From Dromaius novaehollandiae (Eukaryota; Chordata; Aves; Casuariiformes; Dromaiidae), in NCBI RefSeq assembly GCF_036370855.1, contig NC_088108.1, positions 10,811,448-10,875,447 of the forward strand: DNA of 64,000 nucleotides. The letters run 5' to 3'. Position numbers and translations under genes: made by a program. Of the stretch, positions 23,641 through 36,388 are shown one piece after another (position 1 is the stretch's first letter; each line of letters opens with the position of its first letter). Below the pieces are notes generated by a model. That model was given only the letters and a program-made list of their open reading frames with translations, was not told where the DNA came from and did no database searches.

Positions 23641-26600
23641 CCCTCGTCGGGATATCGAGCTGTTTATCCTCTATTTCACTGTAGTCATATCTAATTAAAA
23701 ATGCCAATATTGACTGTTTAAGCTGTTAGTTATGGCCACGTGTGCTTTGGTGCTTCCCTCGTGGGCTCCAGCTGCCGTGTGCGATGTGCAACCCTCAGTC
23801 AGTCCCGCAGAACAGCATGAAGAGGCGCAAGCAAGGCAGAGCTCTACCTGCCTTCTCTTAAAAATAGAAGGACGTTTCCCTGACAAATGTAGCAAATCAG
23901 ACTTGAAGGTAGGCTAACTTCCCTCTTCCACTTTCCACAGGTCACAGCTCATAGCAAAGCCGCAATAAATGGAAGAAATACTTGGAACACCAGTTTTTAA
24001 AAGGTCTACAGGATGAACTAAAACTTTTGTCTGTAGGAGCAGATAATTTTGTATAATGTTTTCTCCCCTATGAGTCCTACCCTGAAGTTCCTCAGAGAAA
24101 TGACTTTCCAATCAACTATACATGAAGAACATTTCAAAGTGCATTCACAGGCCTTGCCTAGACAAGCACAAGGAAAGAAACTCCTCACATCCACCTGTAT
24201 AACCTCCTAAAAAAGTGGGCACCACTAGTAAAAGTCAGCATTTCCTCATCAAGGTAAGTGATTCTACACACATTTTTCTTGGAGAATAGAGAAAGAAATC
24301 AGAGTACTGCCTTCCAAATGTGGCCTGAACACAATAGACCCGCATTGTATCCTCTACCAAGGCCCCGAGGAAAACATGCATCTCTGGAGGGAGAAATTGG
24401 GCTGCTGAGAGACCTGTGCGTCCCTCCAAATCCTCTGCTGGTTGCTGGCTCTGGCTGCTTCAAAGCCAACTGCGTCTTGCTTTATAGGCACAAATGTACA
24501 ACCTCATTTTCCTCATACAGCCTTCCCCCTTTCTCCACATGTCCAGCTCTGTTGCTAACTTCTCTCCCAAGCCCCATCCCTTCTCTGTACCTCTTACCTT
24601 ACTAGATCTCAGTAGACAACAAAGTCTGCTCAGCACTGGTATGGCCACAGCAGGAGTACTGGGTCCAGTATCAGAGACTTCATTTCATGAAAGCTTTGAA
24701 CCAGCTGGAGAGAAGGACAGAAGAGAGCAAGAATGATGAGAAAGACTGGGAGAAAAACAAACCCAGAATATTTTCTCTAGAAATAAGGAGACTGAGGGAA
24801 TGCAAGTGAAAAGGCTGCTGTGAGGAGGCAGGGAGCCACCCTTCCCCATAGGGAAATGGAGGAGAAGTGAAATATTAATGTGCACCCACGGAGGTTTGGG
24901 GTGGGCACTAGGACAAACTCAAGGCAAAGATAGTTGGCACTGGAAAAAAACTGTTCAAAGTGTCTGCAGGATTTCTGTCACTGAAATGTTTATATTAAGG
25001 CTGGGCAAATGCCTGATGAAGAGTAGATGTTGAGGAAGGCAGAGGCATCAGGACCAAGGTGTGGTCAAGAGACCCCACTGGTCCTCTCAACTCTATTTAC
25101 TATGAGACTGTGAAGATTCACTCACTGTCTGGCACATCCTGCAAATCAAATAGATGCCACTAGATGCTCCATTAGATCCAGATGGATGCTCCTAAAATGC
25201 CTTCAGGAACCCAGGAGAAGATTCTTGATGAAGAAATAAGGGCAGAAAGCAACCAAATGGGAAGTAGCTAGCTTTACTTCTTGGTTTATTACTTTTTAAA
25301 CCTAAGTCTGCATGGATAATCAAAAATATTTAGACAGTTGTGCTGACTTGCAGAGGTTAATTATTTTTATTTTTTCAGGGAAACTTTGGCTTTGTATAAG
25401 CCATATCAAGAAATGGTATCTCTGGAAGAACCATACTTGATGCCATGTGTTTGTTCAGGCAAGGCCACAGAGTTGCTGCTGCACCTGAGGATACATTGGA
25501 TGCTTTTGGAAGAGAAAATTCACTTTTGGCAAAGGCACCAGCCAGCTATTACAGCATGGGAACAGCTGCAAATGGCTTAGCTCTCTACTTCAGCTCTCAT
25601 CCCAATCCTACCTGAACCTCCACGCAACCAATGGTGTGCTCCGGTCCACAGGCCCGAGCTCGCTTTGACCAAGGGATGTGGCATTTTTTTTCCCCAGGAA
25701 AGGTGAAGGCTAGCACCAGGCTGCTTGAGAAAGAGCGGAAAAGGATAGCGCCCATGGAGAACAGGGAAAGGCTCTTCTCCAGGGCCTGGAGGAAACAGAC
25801 TCACTGCAGCTCCTGCAGCAAGTAGCACGGGTGTGCTTCCTCCCCAAGCAAGGGCAAAAAACCTTCAGTACTCCTGAAGAAATATCAACTCTTCTGCTTG
25901 CTTCCAGGGATAAAGACCCTGTGAAATTAAGGGTGCCAGCAATACATCCCCACTTGTTTTTTTAAGACTTTCCCCTCCTGATACCAGCCAAATCAGAACA
26001 TCCTTTCTCAAATCCTGTTTCAGGCCGCTAGGGATTTCCCGCCACTTCTTGCATAGTAAATTCAAGGGAGGCTGGCAGCTCCCAAATTTCTGATTAGCAC
26101 ATCGAGCATGCCCCTCTCTCATTGCTACTCAGATCACGTTCTGGTCTCAAGGAGCTACATTTCAGGATTGTATTGCTTGCTTTTCTCCATTCCAGGTCAG
26201 CTATGTTAATTGATTTGTTCCACAACAGCAATGGTAGGCATTTGTTTTTCCTGGCTGGGCTTATTATGCTGCCATCAGTATAAATTTGCTACCTGTGCGC
26301 TGCAGGGAGACTCAGAAGGAGGCTTGATGGAGCAGTTTGATAGAAAAGGGCTGCTGCTGAGCCTGTGCCGGTTCCAGATGCAGACACGTACATCTTTCCT
26401 AGCACTGCAGCCATGAGCATTTTATGAAACTGTTTACTTTGCTTATGACATAGAATCTTTGCAGTTTATTGTGCTAGATGAAGAATGCCTGCATCTATTA
26501 GAAAGCAGGATAAGTAAATAAATAAAAGAATAAAGCACACTTCAGTTTTCTCTCAGGTTCCTCTTGGCCACTTTGTAGCTGCAGTTTTACTAAGCATATG

Positions 26601-27581
26601 CATTAGATAAAGTCAACTTTACCTCCTTTTGCAGGGACAACTACTGAAAAAAAGAGGAGACAACTTTAGAAGCAAGACTCAGTCCCTGACCCAAGATACA
26701 GCCACTCTGAGGGTACCTAACTTGGGATAGACTCCCAGGCCACAAAACCACCAGAGTATGAATCTAAACCCAAAGACTTTCAGTCTGCTGGTGGGCCCTT
26801 TGGAGGGAGGCTTTACGAGTACCGCCTTAGCCTTGGCACTCCTGGAAAGCAGGTAGCCTCAACAGATGCCATTTGCCTAGACTCCACCTCCTCTTAGTAT
26901 AAAACCAAATACCAGCTTCACACTTTTCATCTGCACAGCTTTATCAGTCAAAGACAGTAACAGGAACGGAAACTATCCTCAGCCTGAGGACACTGGGGAA
27001 GGAATCCAGATGCTCAGCTAGCCTGAGGCATGCAAAAAAGATATGATCCCTCTGCTGTGAGCAGCCCTACCATCCTTCAACCTGGGAGTCGTCTCTATCA
27101 CAAAGGTGCAACAGGAAAGTGGTCATGAAGGCACTTGAGAAGCAGAGCTGTGTTTTAAAAGACAGAAGGGGTAAAAGTGGAAAGGACCACAGCAGGCAGC
27201 GTGGGCTAGAGCTCCATGCCTCATGTTTTCCAAACAGTGGGTAAAGGACTATGGTTAAGAAGGCTGACCAGTCCAGCAAAAACTGTAGGCCAGAAATAAT
27301 CATGATAAATAAATCATGAGTAAATCAAATAAATCAACAATCATGACAAAGGAAGCAACAACTGGCAAGAATAGTTCAATGAAAATATGGTGTTGGGGAA
27401 AGAGAGGGGAAAGTTGGCTCTACAATCTGTGTTTCAGAAGTTTGACAACTGGACCAGTCATTCTGGAAAAGATTAAAACACCATTAATTGTTATGAGTGT
27501 TTCTTTAAAGAAAAGAAGCCTCTTGTGTATTCTTTGCTTAGCTTCAGAGCGAAACCATGTCTGAAGAGCTACAGAAATAAA
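23641..27581. other. No recognised gene
   Basis: This is plain, stop-rich sequence. Low-complexity A/T patches occur at 26511-26535 (aaat units) and 27296-27347 (repeated atcatga and aaatca words). No repeat family or promoter was recognised. Confidence 0.5.
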
Positions 27582-27990
27582 GGGATTGGAGCATCTAACA
27601 CACAAGCAGAAGCTGCGCAAGCTGGGACTCTTCAGCCTGGAGAAGGCAGCTCAGGGGGCTACCTACTACTGTGTATAAATACCCAACGGGGCTGTAAAGA
27701 CGACAGAGCCAGACTCTTCTCAGTGGCATCTAGTGACAGGACAAGAGGGAACAAGCACAAATTGAAATACAGAAAATCCCTTATATATATAAGAATAAAC
27801 TTTTTCACTGTGAGGGTGCTCAAGCACAGGAGGGGGTTGCCAGAGAGACTGTGGAATTTCCATCCTTGGAGATATTCAAAACACAACAGACACGGCCCTG
27901 AGCAACCTGCTCTAGCTGATCCTGCTCAAGCAGGGCTTGGACTAGACAATGCCCAGAGAGTCCTTCCAACCCCAACAAATCTGCAATTCT
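27582..27990 (+). mobile_element. CR1 LINE fragment, 3' end, about 410 bp
   Basis: The fragment follows the CR1 3' consensus in order: ggattggagcatct, gggactcttcagcctggaga, agtgacaggacaagaggga, ctttttcactgtgagggtgc, ttgccagagagactgtgga, ccatccttggagatattcaa, gagcaacctgctctagctga, cttggactagacaatgccca and gtccttccaaccccaacaaa, ending gcaattct. It lies on the plus strand, 5'-truncated as usual for CR1, with small internal deletions and no intact reverse transcriptase frame. It is less diverged than the copy at 5045. Frames running across it (for example 27525-27992) are read-through of the element, not genes. Confidence 0.93.
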
Positions 27991-30900
27991 AAATTAGGTC
28001 AGGCACACTCAGCCTAGGAACAACCTCTCTTCTGGTACAGATGTATTGTACTACCTTTCATCTTGAGGGAAGATGGAGAGCACCCTTGGCTCCTGCTTAG
28101 GCAAGAAATAAGGTGAATATCCTTCTCAGTGCAGGATATTATTTACATGTGAGAAAAAATGCCACATGGCTCTTGGGCTTACTCTGTACTTCTCATTATG
28201 AGATAGAAAGGATTGAGAATAGCCAGCGCAATCAGGGACCCGATCTCTTCAAACAGGAAAGCTCAGACGACTCATCCCCTATTCCTGACACAAACTACTG
28301 CTAGCTCTTGGATGGTAAGCGAGATGGGCAGTATATAGCGGGCAACAGCCAGACTGTACACAAAATAAGAGTTGGATTTGATCATGCCAGTTACAAAGAT
28401 TAGCCTTGCAAAAGCACTTTCCATGACCAGGTCAATCAGGGGCACAGTTCAGGCCTTCCTGCTCCCTCACATCCTCCATCCTCTATCGTCCTGCAAAAGA
28501 GGGACCAGCTTTCTTCATGTGCTAGACTAGGTCAGGTGTTCTCTAGCATGGATTTTGGTTTTCATTTGTTCATTTCTCTTTGTGGAGCTAGGGAATGCCT
28601 AGAGACAGAGCTGTTTTCTTACTTCCTTTCCTTCTCCCTACTGTATTTTAACACAGTGAAAGCAAAGCACACAAGGGTGAAATCTTCATTCCAGCAGGAC
28701 AGGAACATGCTGTGCTTCCATGCTTTTTGACAACCTTGACACACCATCAGCATAATCATTCTGTATTTTGTCATTTTAGAGCAAGAATAAGCATGGCAAT
28801 GACCCCTATTTGATTCTAAATTGTTTTTACTTTGTCAGAACACAGAGATTTAGAAAGATAGTCATCTCATTACTTCTGGATGACAGTCTTGAATTAAATG
28901 ACAAAATCTCCATGGTCTATCTCTTTGCAACTGAAATTACTCCAGAAACACACAAACAAAGGAAGATAACCAGAAAGGTTTCGGGGGTTGTGCCACTGCC
29001 CTCATGGAGAGAAAGAGCCAAATAATTCTTCCCTCCTGAATAGGTAGAGAGAATGTAAAAGCCCGCGCAGCCTGGATGTGCAACGGAGCAGGTATAACCT
29101 CTCCCTGGAGCTGTGGCAGCCCATCTGCAGCAATCAGTCTAGCTGTCCTAGGAAGGAGCGTGAAAAGCAAAGCCAAAAAAACAACTGCTCTCTGAGTCTG
29201 GTTCCCCTAAAACACTGCTGGACAAATGTGGGTATGTACACTCTGAGCATGACAGTCACCTCTCCCTGCCCCAAGCTGCTTTAATTTGCAGGGGCAAACC
29301 TTGCCCTCTCCCCATCACTTAGGTCCACATGGCAGACACTGCTGGCTGAGCTGGTCCAGACAAGCCGTGCTGCTGCTAGAGGTGTGATGGCACACAAGGC
29401 CAAAGGGACACCGAGGTGTCTGGAGACCAGAAGCCCCTAAAGTGCCACTAGAAAATAGTAGAACAGAGCAGCTGGTAGAAGCAGCAGATCCTGAAAAGAG
29501 CAACTGCAGCCCTGCACAGAGTTAGCAGAGCTTGATGACCATGTGAGCCACAGTCCTCCAGCTGCCACTGCTTGAGTGGAGCTAATTCAGCAACAAGCAG
29601 CGGAAAATTGGCTGGGTCCCAAATAGGCTAAATTGTGTAATGGTGCAAGTCAGGCAGTACCAGTGAGGAAGAGGGAGAGGCTGCAAATTAGATTCATGTG
29701 GGAACCTGACAGAGGTTAATGCCAATGCTGTGCTTGAACACTTGCTGAAAATCTGTGCATCTCACAAGTTCTCTGGCTTTCCCACAGATCTTTGAGCTGC
29801 CCGGTAAACCCAACCCTTCCTGTGCAGAGACAGCACAACACCTCTAACCATGCCACACTTCTAGCAATGCTTACTTATATGAGCTTTTGGTCATTTTCAG
29901 TCAAATAATCCCATTTCCTTGTGGTTTCTGTAATGGATCATCACTGAGGACTGTTTGTTTAATCATTTTTATCGGTCAGAAAACGTTACAGGCTCTAGCA
30001 TATGCTTTTCAAATGTGCAACCCAGCCTGTGTGCACTCCCTCAGGAGAAAAGCATGGTCCATAGCCTTTGCACAGGTTATCACAAGCTCTGGATCCAGCT
30101 GACTGCCCACACATCATGTATAGACCATGCCCAGACTCCTGCCTTCCTGCTTAACATATAAGCATGCATCTAACTTAGTGTCAAAGAGTCTCAGCCTGTT
30201 ATGACCTCTACCAAAAAATGCTGAAATGGAAGATGACAACCAACTAGTGGAAATAACAACTAATCAGCTCCCAAATCTGTACTCTTAGCCTCAAAATGCA
30301 AACAAGCACCAGCTGTAACCTCGCCTGACTCAGAGTTCACAGATGTTCAGTGTAACTGCTTTAATACAGATACACACTTCTCTTCATTTTTTCCATCGTA
30401 ATTACACAGTAATTTGAAAACAATCCAGGCATACTTTATACTTGGTAAAAGTGAGTAATTCTTATTTTCATTAATAAAAGCAGGTATGATATGACTTTTA
30501 AGACAGATCCGGTCTCAGTTTAGGGTTTTTCTAATCAGAAAACACGCTATTTCAGTTCTGGATCTGTGCGAAAGCCAGTCTTAGTCCTCTATATTTATGT
30601 TCCTTGATTTAGTTCATACTGTTATATATTAATGTAGGCTGCCACTTAACCAAGGCCAAGATTTAAAATGCTATTGTGTTCTCCTTAGGACACTAATTCT
30701 TTCTTGAGTGTTCTTGCTAGTACTGCACAAATTGGGCAGTTAATCACTCTTCCAGTAATGGTTCTCGGGGCTCCCAGGGAGTTACCAACATGTTTTTGGT
30801 CCTGTGTTTTTTGATGTTTTTAAGGCAATATTGGGATGGGGATATAGCAAAGATAAATGAGGCATCCCAGTTTACTGATGGACCTGTAACTAGAAGGTGA

Positions 30901-33900
30901 ACTATTGAAAACCAACACAGTTAACCCATGGCAGTGACAACCATAACATCTGTTTGAGACCAAGAGCTGACTTACGATATCAGAAAAGGAAGAAATATTC
31001 CTCTGAGTAACAGGAACAACACATTGATCTGGATTCTGGAGTTGTCTGAAGAGCTGTAAACCTTATGTTCCAAAAGAAATATCTGCTTCTAATTTCTGGA
31101 GCTGAAGAGGTAAAAAGGAGAGTCTTTCTCACTTCATTGTGGAGTTTGGGCAGGGACAGGCTGTAGCAGACAAGAAGGCTCCAGAGCCTTTGTGGTGCAG
31201 CTAGTGGCCAGAAACACACTACTTATTCATGTGTTCTGCCATGTTTTGTAGTAGGATAATGAGTATTTACCTGCAGACATACAGATAAACAGAACTATAC
31301 CCAGCTTTTCTTTGCATCCCTTTATATCAAATATTTCTGGTGCTATACCATCAAATTTTCCCTTTTCTTCCAATTTCCTTAAAAACATAATTGTTTAAAC
31401 CAGGAAAATGGCTTTATTGATCAGTTAACTTCAGTTAAGTTAAAGTTGAACTTTAAGGTCATGGAGAAATTTCCTGCAGGGCAAACCCAGATAGGATAGG
31501 TCAGATTAATAGGTACTTTGGGATAACACCAGATCTCTCCCAGGGACTTGCTGGCTGTCTTTAACTAATGAAGAATGTGGGAGAGACTGTAACTCCCAAT
31601 GTCACAGTGAGATTGAGGGACCTCAACGTAAATGAGAAATGGGCTCCACTTTCTCCTCTAATACCTACCATATCTTGTTTTATCTTGTTCTGTTGTGTTT
31701 TGTTTTATTATCAGTTCCAATTATTCTATTTTAATTTCAACAGTTACATTGCTGACGAGTGAAACAAATGTGAAATTGTCACATTCCATTACGTTGTCAG
31801 CAATTTAGCCCTTATTAAAATACGTCTGTGTTGCAAAACCAGGCCAGCATTCAGCCAGTCACTCCTTTAGCTTTCAAAAATGCAACCAAAAAGCTCCCAA
31901 ACACAGCTGCCCACAGAGAGCACCTTAAAGATCTAATAAGGATGAGCATGACTTCCCTGCCCTACAGCCATCCATTTAGTAGTTGCTGATCTGCAAATAA
32001 AATCCATAATGGCTTTTAAACTGTTGCTCAAATTAATGCTTAATTATCTGCCCTCCTTTGGGATGTCAGATAGCCTGTTTGTTTAAATCATTTATTTCAG
32101 AATGCTTTAAATGGACTGGCAATCTGGGCTACTGAGGTTAGTGGAAATTTTGATTAAGAAAAGAGTGAGAGCTGAAGATAGATGATCTCTGAATTAAAGA
32201 TAGCAGGAGTCTTTGGGCCAAGGCACGAATGAACCTTGTAAAGTGTCACTTCAAAATTTAAATATACCAGACAGAAAGGGCTTTTTCTGTGTCTGAGCGT
32301 TCAGCCAGGTTGGGGGCTCTTTGCATTTATTCTCCTTTATCTGAAGTTGCTGCTGTTTGCTGCCAGCAGAAGTGAGGGACAGAGGGAGAAGGCAGGAGCA
32401 CTCAGAGCTGCCCCTGCTGCAGGTGAGGTCAGAGTCAAACCGCACTGGTAATTCGGTCCGGAAAGCCTTGTGTTTGCTGGCTATCTTTCTGTGAGGGGGC
32501 TTTGGGAAAGAGATTTGCTCATTTCTGTGCTCTTCCCTGGTAACAGATGAACAGTCTGGCTGGCACAGGAGGCATCACCCCAGAAGGTGTTGAGGGTCTG
32601 AACACTGGCCTCCCTGGGGGCTGCCAGGAGCTGCGTTTTGAGGGACCTTACTGTAAAGAGGCGTGGGGCTTGTTTTGGGGACTTCCCTGGTAGGGGAAGA
32701 AGCCCTTTGCAACAGGTTGCCCAAGGATAACTAGTTTGCCTGTTTTCATCTTCCCAGACGCTAACCAACTTTGCCATTTTATTAGCTTTTTAAGGTGCTT
32801 CTGCTCCCACCTACCCACACCAGCCCTGTTGGAGGTTCCTGCCTGCACAAACAGTTCGTTTGCTGTTTGGCACAGCAAAAGGGGCCAGAGCCCTTGGGAG
32901 AGGAGATGCCTCCATGGCTGCTGATCCCCTTGAGGCCCATCAACCTCAGTCCTGCTGGCACAAAGTCCCGGCTTGGGGAGCCCCCGGAGAGCAGGGCCCA
33001 GGTCTTCTGGGGAAGCCATCCAACCACTCAGCTGCTCACTTCAGGCACTACAGCAAGAGCTGGGGAAGGGGAAGCTTTCTTTCACCTTCTCACCCTCTGG
33101 CTGTCTTTCTGGAAAGCTCCCGGAAGAGCCTTAGCCCTCGGTTAGGGGCGTGAGGGCCTAGCAAGAGGGAAGGCTTTGGGACAACCCCTCTCTCAGCCTT
33201 TCCTATGGGCTCCCATGGGCGGGAAACAGTGCTAACCTGATGCATTGAGCACCTTCAACACCATCACTGCAATACTCCTGACTGGTTACCTCCACCTCTT
33301 CCATTAATCTAACCCCAAGGTGCTGGGAAGGAGGACATTACATTTTGCACTCACCTCTTTGCTGTTCTCAGTCCTTCTGTTATCCTCATCCTGGGTCATC
33401 ACCTCCTGATTGAACCAGGGGCTTCCACATTTCACAGCAAATTTATCAACTGCATCCTTTACTGCTTCAGGGAAGTTGTGCCTAGATAATGCATGTCTGG
33501 GGCAGAGTCATTTTGAAGAGGAATGTATTCGAGTTCCCAACAGAAATGAAGGCGCTGAAAAACAGTATTAAGCTGCTTGCCTCTAACATCAGTTTCCCCT
33601 AGATGTAGTCAAGCTATTGACTTAAAACCTCAATTCCCCTTCATAAGAATAAAGGCATAAATCTGGCTTTGGAAAAGCAGTAAGAAATCTGCATTATTAA
33701 GAACTGGCAAAGGGAGTTTGGAGGTGGGAGTTGGAACCAGCACCTGCAATTCAGAAAAACCTGCACTGATGAAAATGGAGAAGAATGAAGTGCAGTAAAG
33801 CAAGACAGGAAACAGCCCAGTTGTGAAAGTTTTCATTGGGAAAACCTCAGGCAAACATTATACAGTCTCTGCAAATCTCCAGTGAGAGTCAATGAGGTTC

Positions 33901-35689
33901 AGACAGCCCGTGAAAAGGCTTCAAGGTGATTACACAGAACTAAAAACAAATATGGAAGACTGAGCGAGCTGAGGAAGGAGACCTCAGATTCCCCAGTGGC
34001 AGGGTCTGAACAGGACCCTGCTCTCTTACCCCACTGCTTGCGTGTGGCTTGAATAGTGACTTTGGAGATCTACAAAGCTCTGAGATAATGAAATTTGAAT
34101 GGCTGCAGGTGACCAAATCTTTATTCTTCCCACCTCTGATGTGTAGGAGGGAAGTTTTAATAGTTGTGGCAGCGTCTAAAATATCTGTATACTAACTTCT
34201 GTGATGATTATGTATGCTGGTTACAGAGCCTTTACTCTGTCAATTGTTTAATATAAATCTAAAAAACGTTCCAGGAAGACCCAGTGGAGATGTGTGATTC
34301 ACACTGCAAAATGAATTTGGGAGTAAGATTTGTTCAAACTAAACACAGAAATAAATTCAGAAAAGTAATCAAAAGCATATTTAGTGGACTCTCAGATGAT
34401 TAACCAACATGTTCACAGAGCTACACCTGTGTATCAGTCTTTTAACTGGTTCATTAGTTTCTCTTGGCATGAACTAATTTACAAGTCTCCAGCTGACCTT
34501 GACATTTGAGAAAAGTGAATTCTGACAATACCTTGATTTATACTTGGAAAAAATTCTTTGATCAGTGTTTCTCCTTGCCAGAGAATTTTTTGAAATGGGG
34601 GTTCAAATGTTGTTCTTTGTTTGTTTTTCTCTTGAACTGGAAGTAAAGCATAAAAGCATTACTATCCTCATATAGTGCATGCAGTAATACCAAAATGAAT
34701 TTTCTATGTATTAAAGAATATTTAATGCAAAGTGACTGATTTTCTCCATTTGCAACAGCTACCTAATTTTGAGTGACTTCATTATGAAACTTCAGTCAGA
34801 TACAGCACTGAGTAAGGAGCACTGATACTGGATGAATAACTTCCATACTCTTACAAAAAGATTCAAAACTTGTCAAATGTATTAAAGTTTTGACTGTGCC
34901 CTGTGCTTTAAAGTTAATGACAAAATATAATATTGGTTATTTTCCTTGTCTGGATGACACTTGCTGATATTCAGGATAGTTTGTGACTGTTACAACTAGA
35001 CGTGCTACTCAAACTTTATTTTCACCCACAGTGGTAGAAAAAACCCAGAAACTATGAACTCCAGCTCAAACCCAGTTTAATACAGCCTTCTCACCACACT
35101 TAACACAGTTGTCTTCTGCAGCCACTCAGCTGGTAAAGCTTAATAGGAATGAATACCACAGCTTGTGCTTCAATCTAGCTTGCACTCAATTCTGCCCTAG
35201 ATCAAGCCCAGTTTTACAGAACACAGCGCATTAGATTGCCTTGAGTGACATGCAATAACATTCTTCAATGTGACTTAGGGACTTAATGCAGGAACCACGG
35301 CCTGCCCTGCCCCTGAAACCAAGTTAGAACTTAGGTGTTTTGCAAAATTAGGACTTAAACCCTACAGCTGTTCAGTTTTTGCTCACACCAGTTCTTATCT
35401 GACCTAAATTATTTTGATGATCTTATATTAGTTCAAATTTCTCATAAATATAAATTGTATTAAAAAGCCAAACCTTCCACTGCAGTTAAGGTTCCTAAGT
35501 GACAGCACTGTACTCACTCATCATCTGCAAAAAGCCAGGCGTTCATGAGCAAGAAAATTAATAATTAAGAACATAATGAATCATATACTGTCAACTTAAT
35601 AAACACATTAAAAAGTAGAAAGCATATTTCATCACAATGTAACAACCCAATTACCTCTTTAAGAACAGCTTACAGTTGGAGGTGGGATT
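27991..35689. other. Long stretch without recognised gene
   Basis: Only short frames are present. A low-complexity tract lies at 31671-31710, with two copies of tatcttgtt followed by tgtttt words. About 31780-32110 is AT-rich with taatgcttaattatc and gtttaaatcattt words, a composition like that of vertebrate conserved enhancers, but conservation cannot be judged here. About 32880-33150 is moderately GC-rich with overlapping frames on both strands. No CR1, LTR or RNA gene was seen. Confidence 0.45.
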
Positions 35690-36388
35690 ATGGCTACTTT
35701 GATTTCAGTACTTACATGTCTTTCTTCCAGTAGTGCAACCGCATCATATCTCTACGTGGTTCCTAAGCACGTACACATACAACAATCTCCATGCGCGGGG
35801 CAGGCAGCAGAGACCTCGGGCTGCCCGGCAGGGCCAGCGCACCCAGCCAGAGCGCGAGGCCACGGCAGCTCGGGCATGCACGGACCCCGCTTTCCCGGCA
35901 CAGAGGACTCCGGTTTCCACAGCCGAGCTCCCGCGGCAAAGCCCAGGGCGGCGTGTGTGCACCCACGGCCCGGCCCGCGTGCGGGACTGCTGGATTACGA
36001 CCTCCGGGGCAGGCCCGGGGGAGCAGCGCTTCCCCGGTCCTTCGGGCACCTGCTCAGTGAGGGGGTCGTGCCGGCACCGCCGGGCAGCGCGTCGCCCTTC
36101 CCGCGACGGAGCTGGGTGCTTCCCTCCGCCTCACGGGAGCTCAGGGATCGAGGGGGAGAGCATGGCTGGCTTCTCCTTCGACTTGTGTCACCCAGGGACC
36201 GGTGGCAGGGTTCTCATGCCCAGCACCCTGACCTGGCTCTCGCAGGTCTGTCTTTGAATATTTCTGAATACTTGGGGCCAAGGTGGGACATGCAGGAGTG
36301 GGCTGGTTTAGGGCACAGAGCACCTTTCCCTGGTGTGCGCGTGGAGAACACAACAACTTTCCTTACCAGGGAAATAAAGGCAGCCTGA
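35690..36388 (+). other. ATG open frame, 232 codons, across a CpG island; gene status uncertain
   Basis: The ATG at 35690 has a near-ideal context (gattATGG, A at -3 and G at +4). The product starts MATLISVLTCLSSSSATA, which could pass as a weak signal peptide, and runs 232 residues to a TGA at 36386-36388. The middle is Pro/Arg/Gly/Ala-rich, as any frame through a CpG island would be, and has no known domain. An aataaa hexamer occurs inside the frame's last codons (about 36370). It is the longest ATG-initiated frame of the window. Low-stop GC-rich DNA explains much of the length, so I rate it as a possible orphan or non-coding transcript only. Confidence 0.18.
35785..36150. promoter_or_regulatory. 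CpG island
   Basis: About 365 bp are sharply CpG-rich (gcgcgggg, cggcccggcccgcgtgcggg, gcgcgtcgccc) between AT-rich flanks. The abrupt edges suggest an unmethylated island, thus a promoter or intragenic CpG island. No recognised exon is attached, so direction is unknown. Confidence 0.6.

Noticed and set aside
27525-27992. 155-codon frame
   Set aside because: It lies almost wholly inside the CR1 3' end, which does not encode protein there.
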